NCBI GenBank assembly: GCA_947073545.1
Contig: CAMTMP010000002.1
Location: 205,943 to 269,942 of the forward strand
Source of the DNA: an uncultured bacterium
GTDB lineage: Bacteria > Bacillota > Clostridia > Lachnospirales > Lachnospiraceae
Direction: 5' to 3'
Length of the DNA: 64,000 bases
Shown here: in pieces, positions 63,856-64,000 of the stretch
Numbering within the stretch: position 1 is the stretch's first letter
How the letters are laid out: each line of letters starts with the position of its first letter
The notes under the pieces: model-generated
The model's database searches: none
Told to the model about the DNA's origin: nothing
The model's input: only the letters and a program-made list of their open reading frames with translations
Made by a program: the position numbers and the translations under genes

Positions 63856-64000
63856 ATGAATAATCGAATTGACGCGATCTATGCAAGACAGTCCATCGAC
63901 AAGAAGGATAGTATTTCTATCGAAAGGGGCATCCGTTTGAGAGAATTTATCTGGTCACGCTGTTCACCGGAATACGCCAGGGGGAAGTCCTGGGCCTCAC
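63856..64000 (+). pseudogene. Junction of serine recombinase start and tyrosine integrase fragment
   Basis: Codons 1-23 from ATG 63856 give RIDAIYARQSIDKKDSISIE, the opening of a TnpX-type serine recombinase including the catalytic Ser of YARQS. From about 63924 the sequence changes, and in another frame (63927 on) it reads HPFERIYLVTLFTG and IRQGEVLGL, an internal stretch of a Tn916-type tyrosine integrase. The two are out of frame, so neither protein is intact here. The integrase part continues beyond the window. Confidence 0.78.

Noticed and set aside
57900..64000. The recombinase start at 63856 and the recombinase C-terminus at 57900-59225 as two halves of one split gene
   Set aside because: They belong to different subfamilies (TnpX-like opening against TndX-like body) and opposite orientations with different flanks.

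Overview
The window looks like a chromosomal segment of a Gram-positive clostridium, most likely a Lachnospiraceae gut bacterium. Pointers are the paired GlgC/GlgD glycogen genes, short-form HisG with HisZ, a small RNase G, RecU, a YlbJ-like membrane protein, SigA-type promoters with strong AGGAGG ribosome sites, and many Lachnospiraceae-style hypothetical proteins. The assignment rests on gene content and sequence character only; no database search was possible.

Bases 1 to about 51,870 are stable chromosome, mostly read from the minus strand. In order: a hybrid sensor kinase cut by the window edge; lspA, a Nudix hydrolase and RNase G; a YbjQ protein with a membrane-tethered MerR regulator; two linked radical-SAM-type proteins (TIGR03960 and TIGR03936 types); a histidine transcription unit with visible promoter and terminator (hisZ-hisG-SIMPL-hisD-hisB-hisIE); recU, an RluA-type pseudouridine synthase and an SDR; glgC-glgD on the plus strand; YgiQ, a HAD phosphatase, a YlbJ-like protein and a cell-wall amidase; a coiled-coil protein, coaD and rsmD; a topoisomerase IV pair; a diguanylate cyclase; leuD-leuC with a divergent LysR regulator; a two-component system; and a branched-chain/methionine block (metH-ilvB-ilvN-[HEPN/MNT]-ilvN-ilvC). 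An ArsR repressor with a small HMA metal chaperone closes this part.

Bases about 51,900 to 64,000 are a patchwork of mobile DNA. It starts with scrambled conjugation genes (VirD4 fragment, inverted relaxase fragment, mobC, a beheaded XRE regulator). Next is an AT-richer drug-export cassette: TetR with two copies of its probable operator, a DrrA/B-like ABC exporter, PadR with a stub of a DUF1700 gene, and a second ABC exporter. Then come the C-terminal part of a large serine recombinase and an ABC-F gene behind a leader peptide and two tandem terminators. The end is a GC-rich Tn1549/Tn4451-like module (sigma-70-like, Cys-rich VLP, RepA-like, TnpW) that finishes at a junction between the start of a serine recombinase and an internal piece of a tyrosine integrase.

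The observations most worth following are the ribosome-sensing attenuator before the ABC-F gene, a HisF-like domain with lost catalytic and phosphate-binding residues fused to HisIE, a MerR promoter with a 19-bp spacer driving a membrane-anchored MerR, a HEPN gene whose active-site segment appears deleted, and the chain of recombination scars in the island. No CRISPR array, rRNA, tRNA or riboswitch was recognised.
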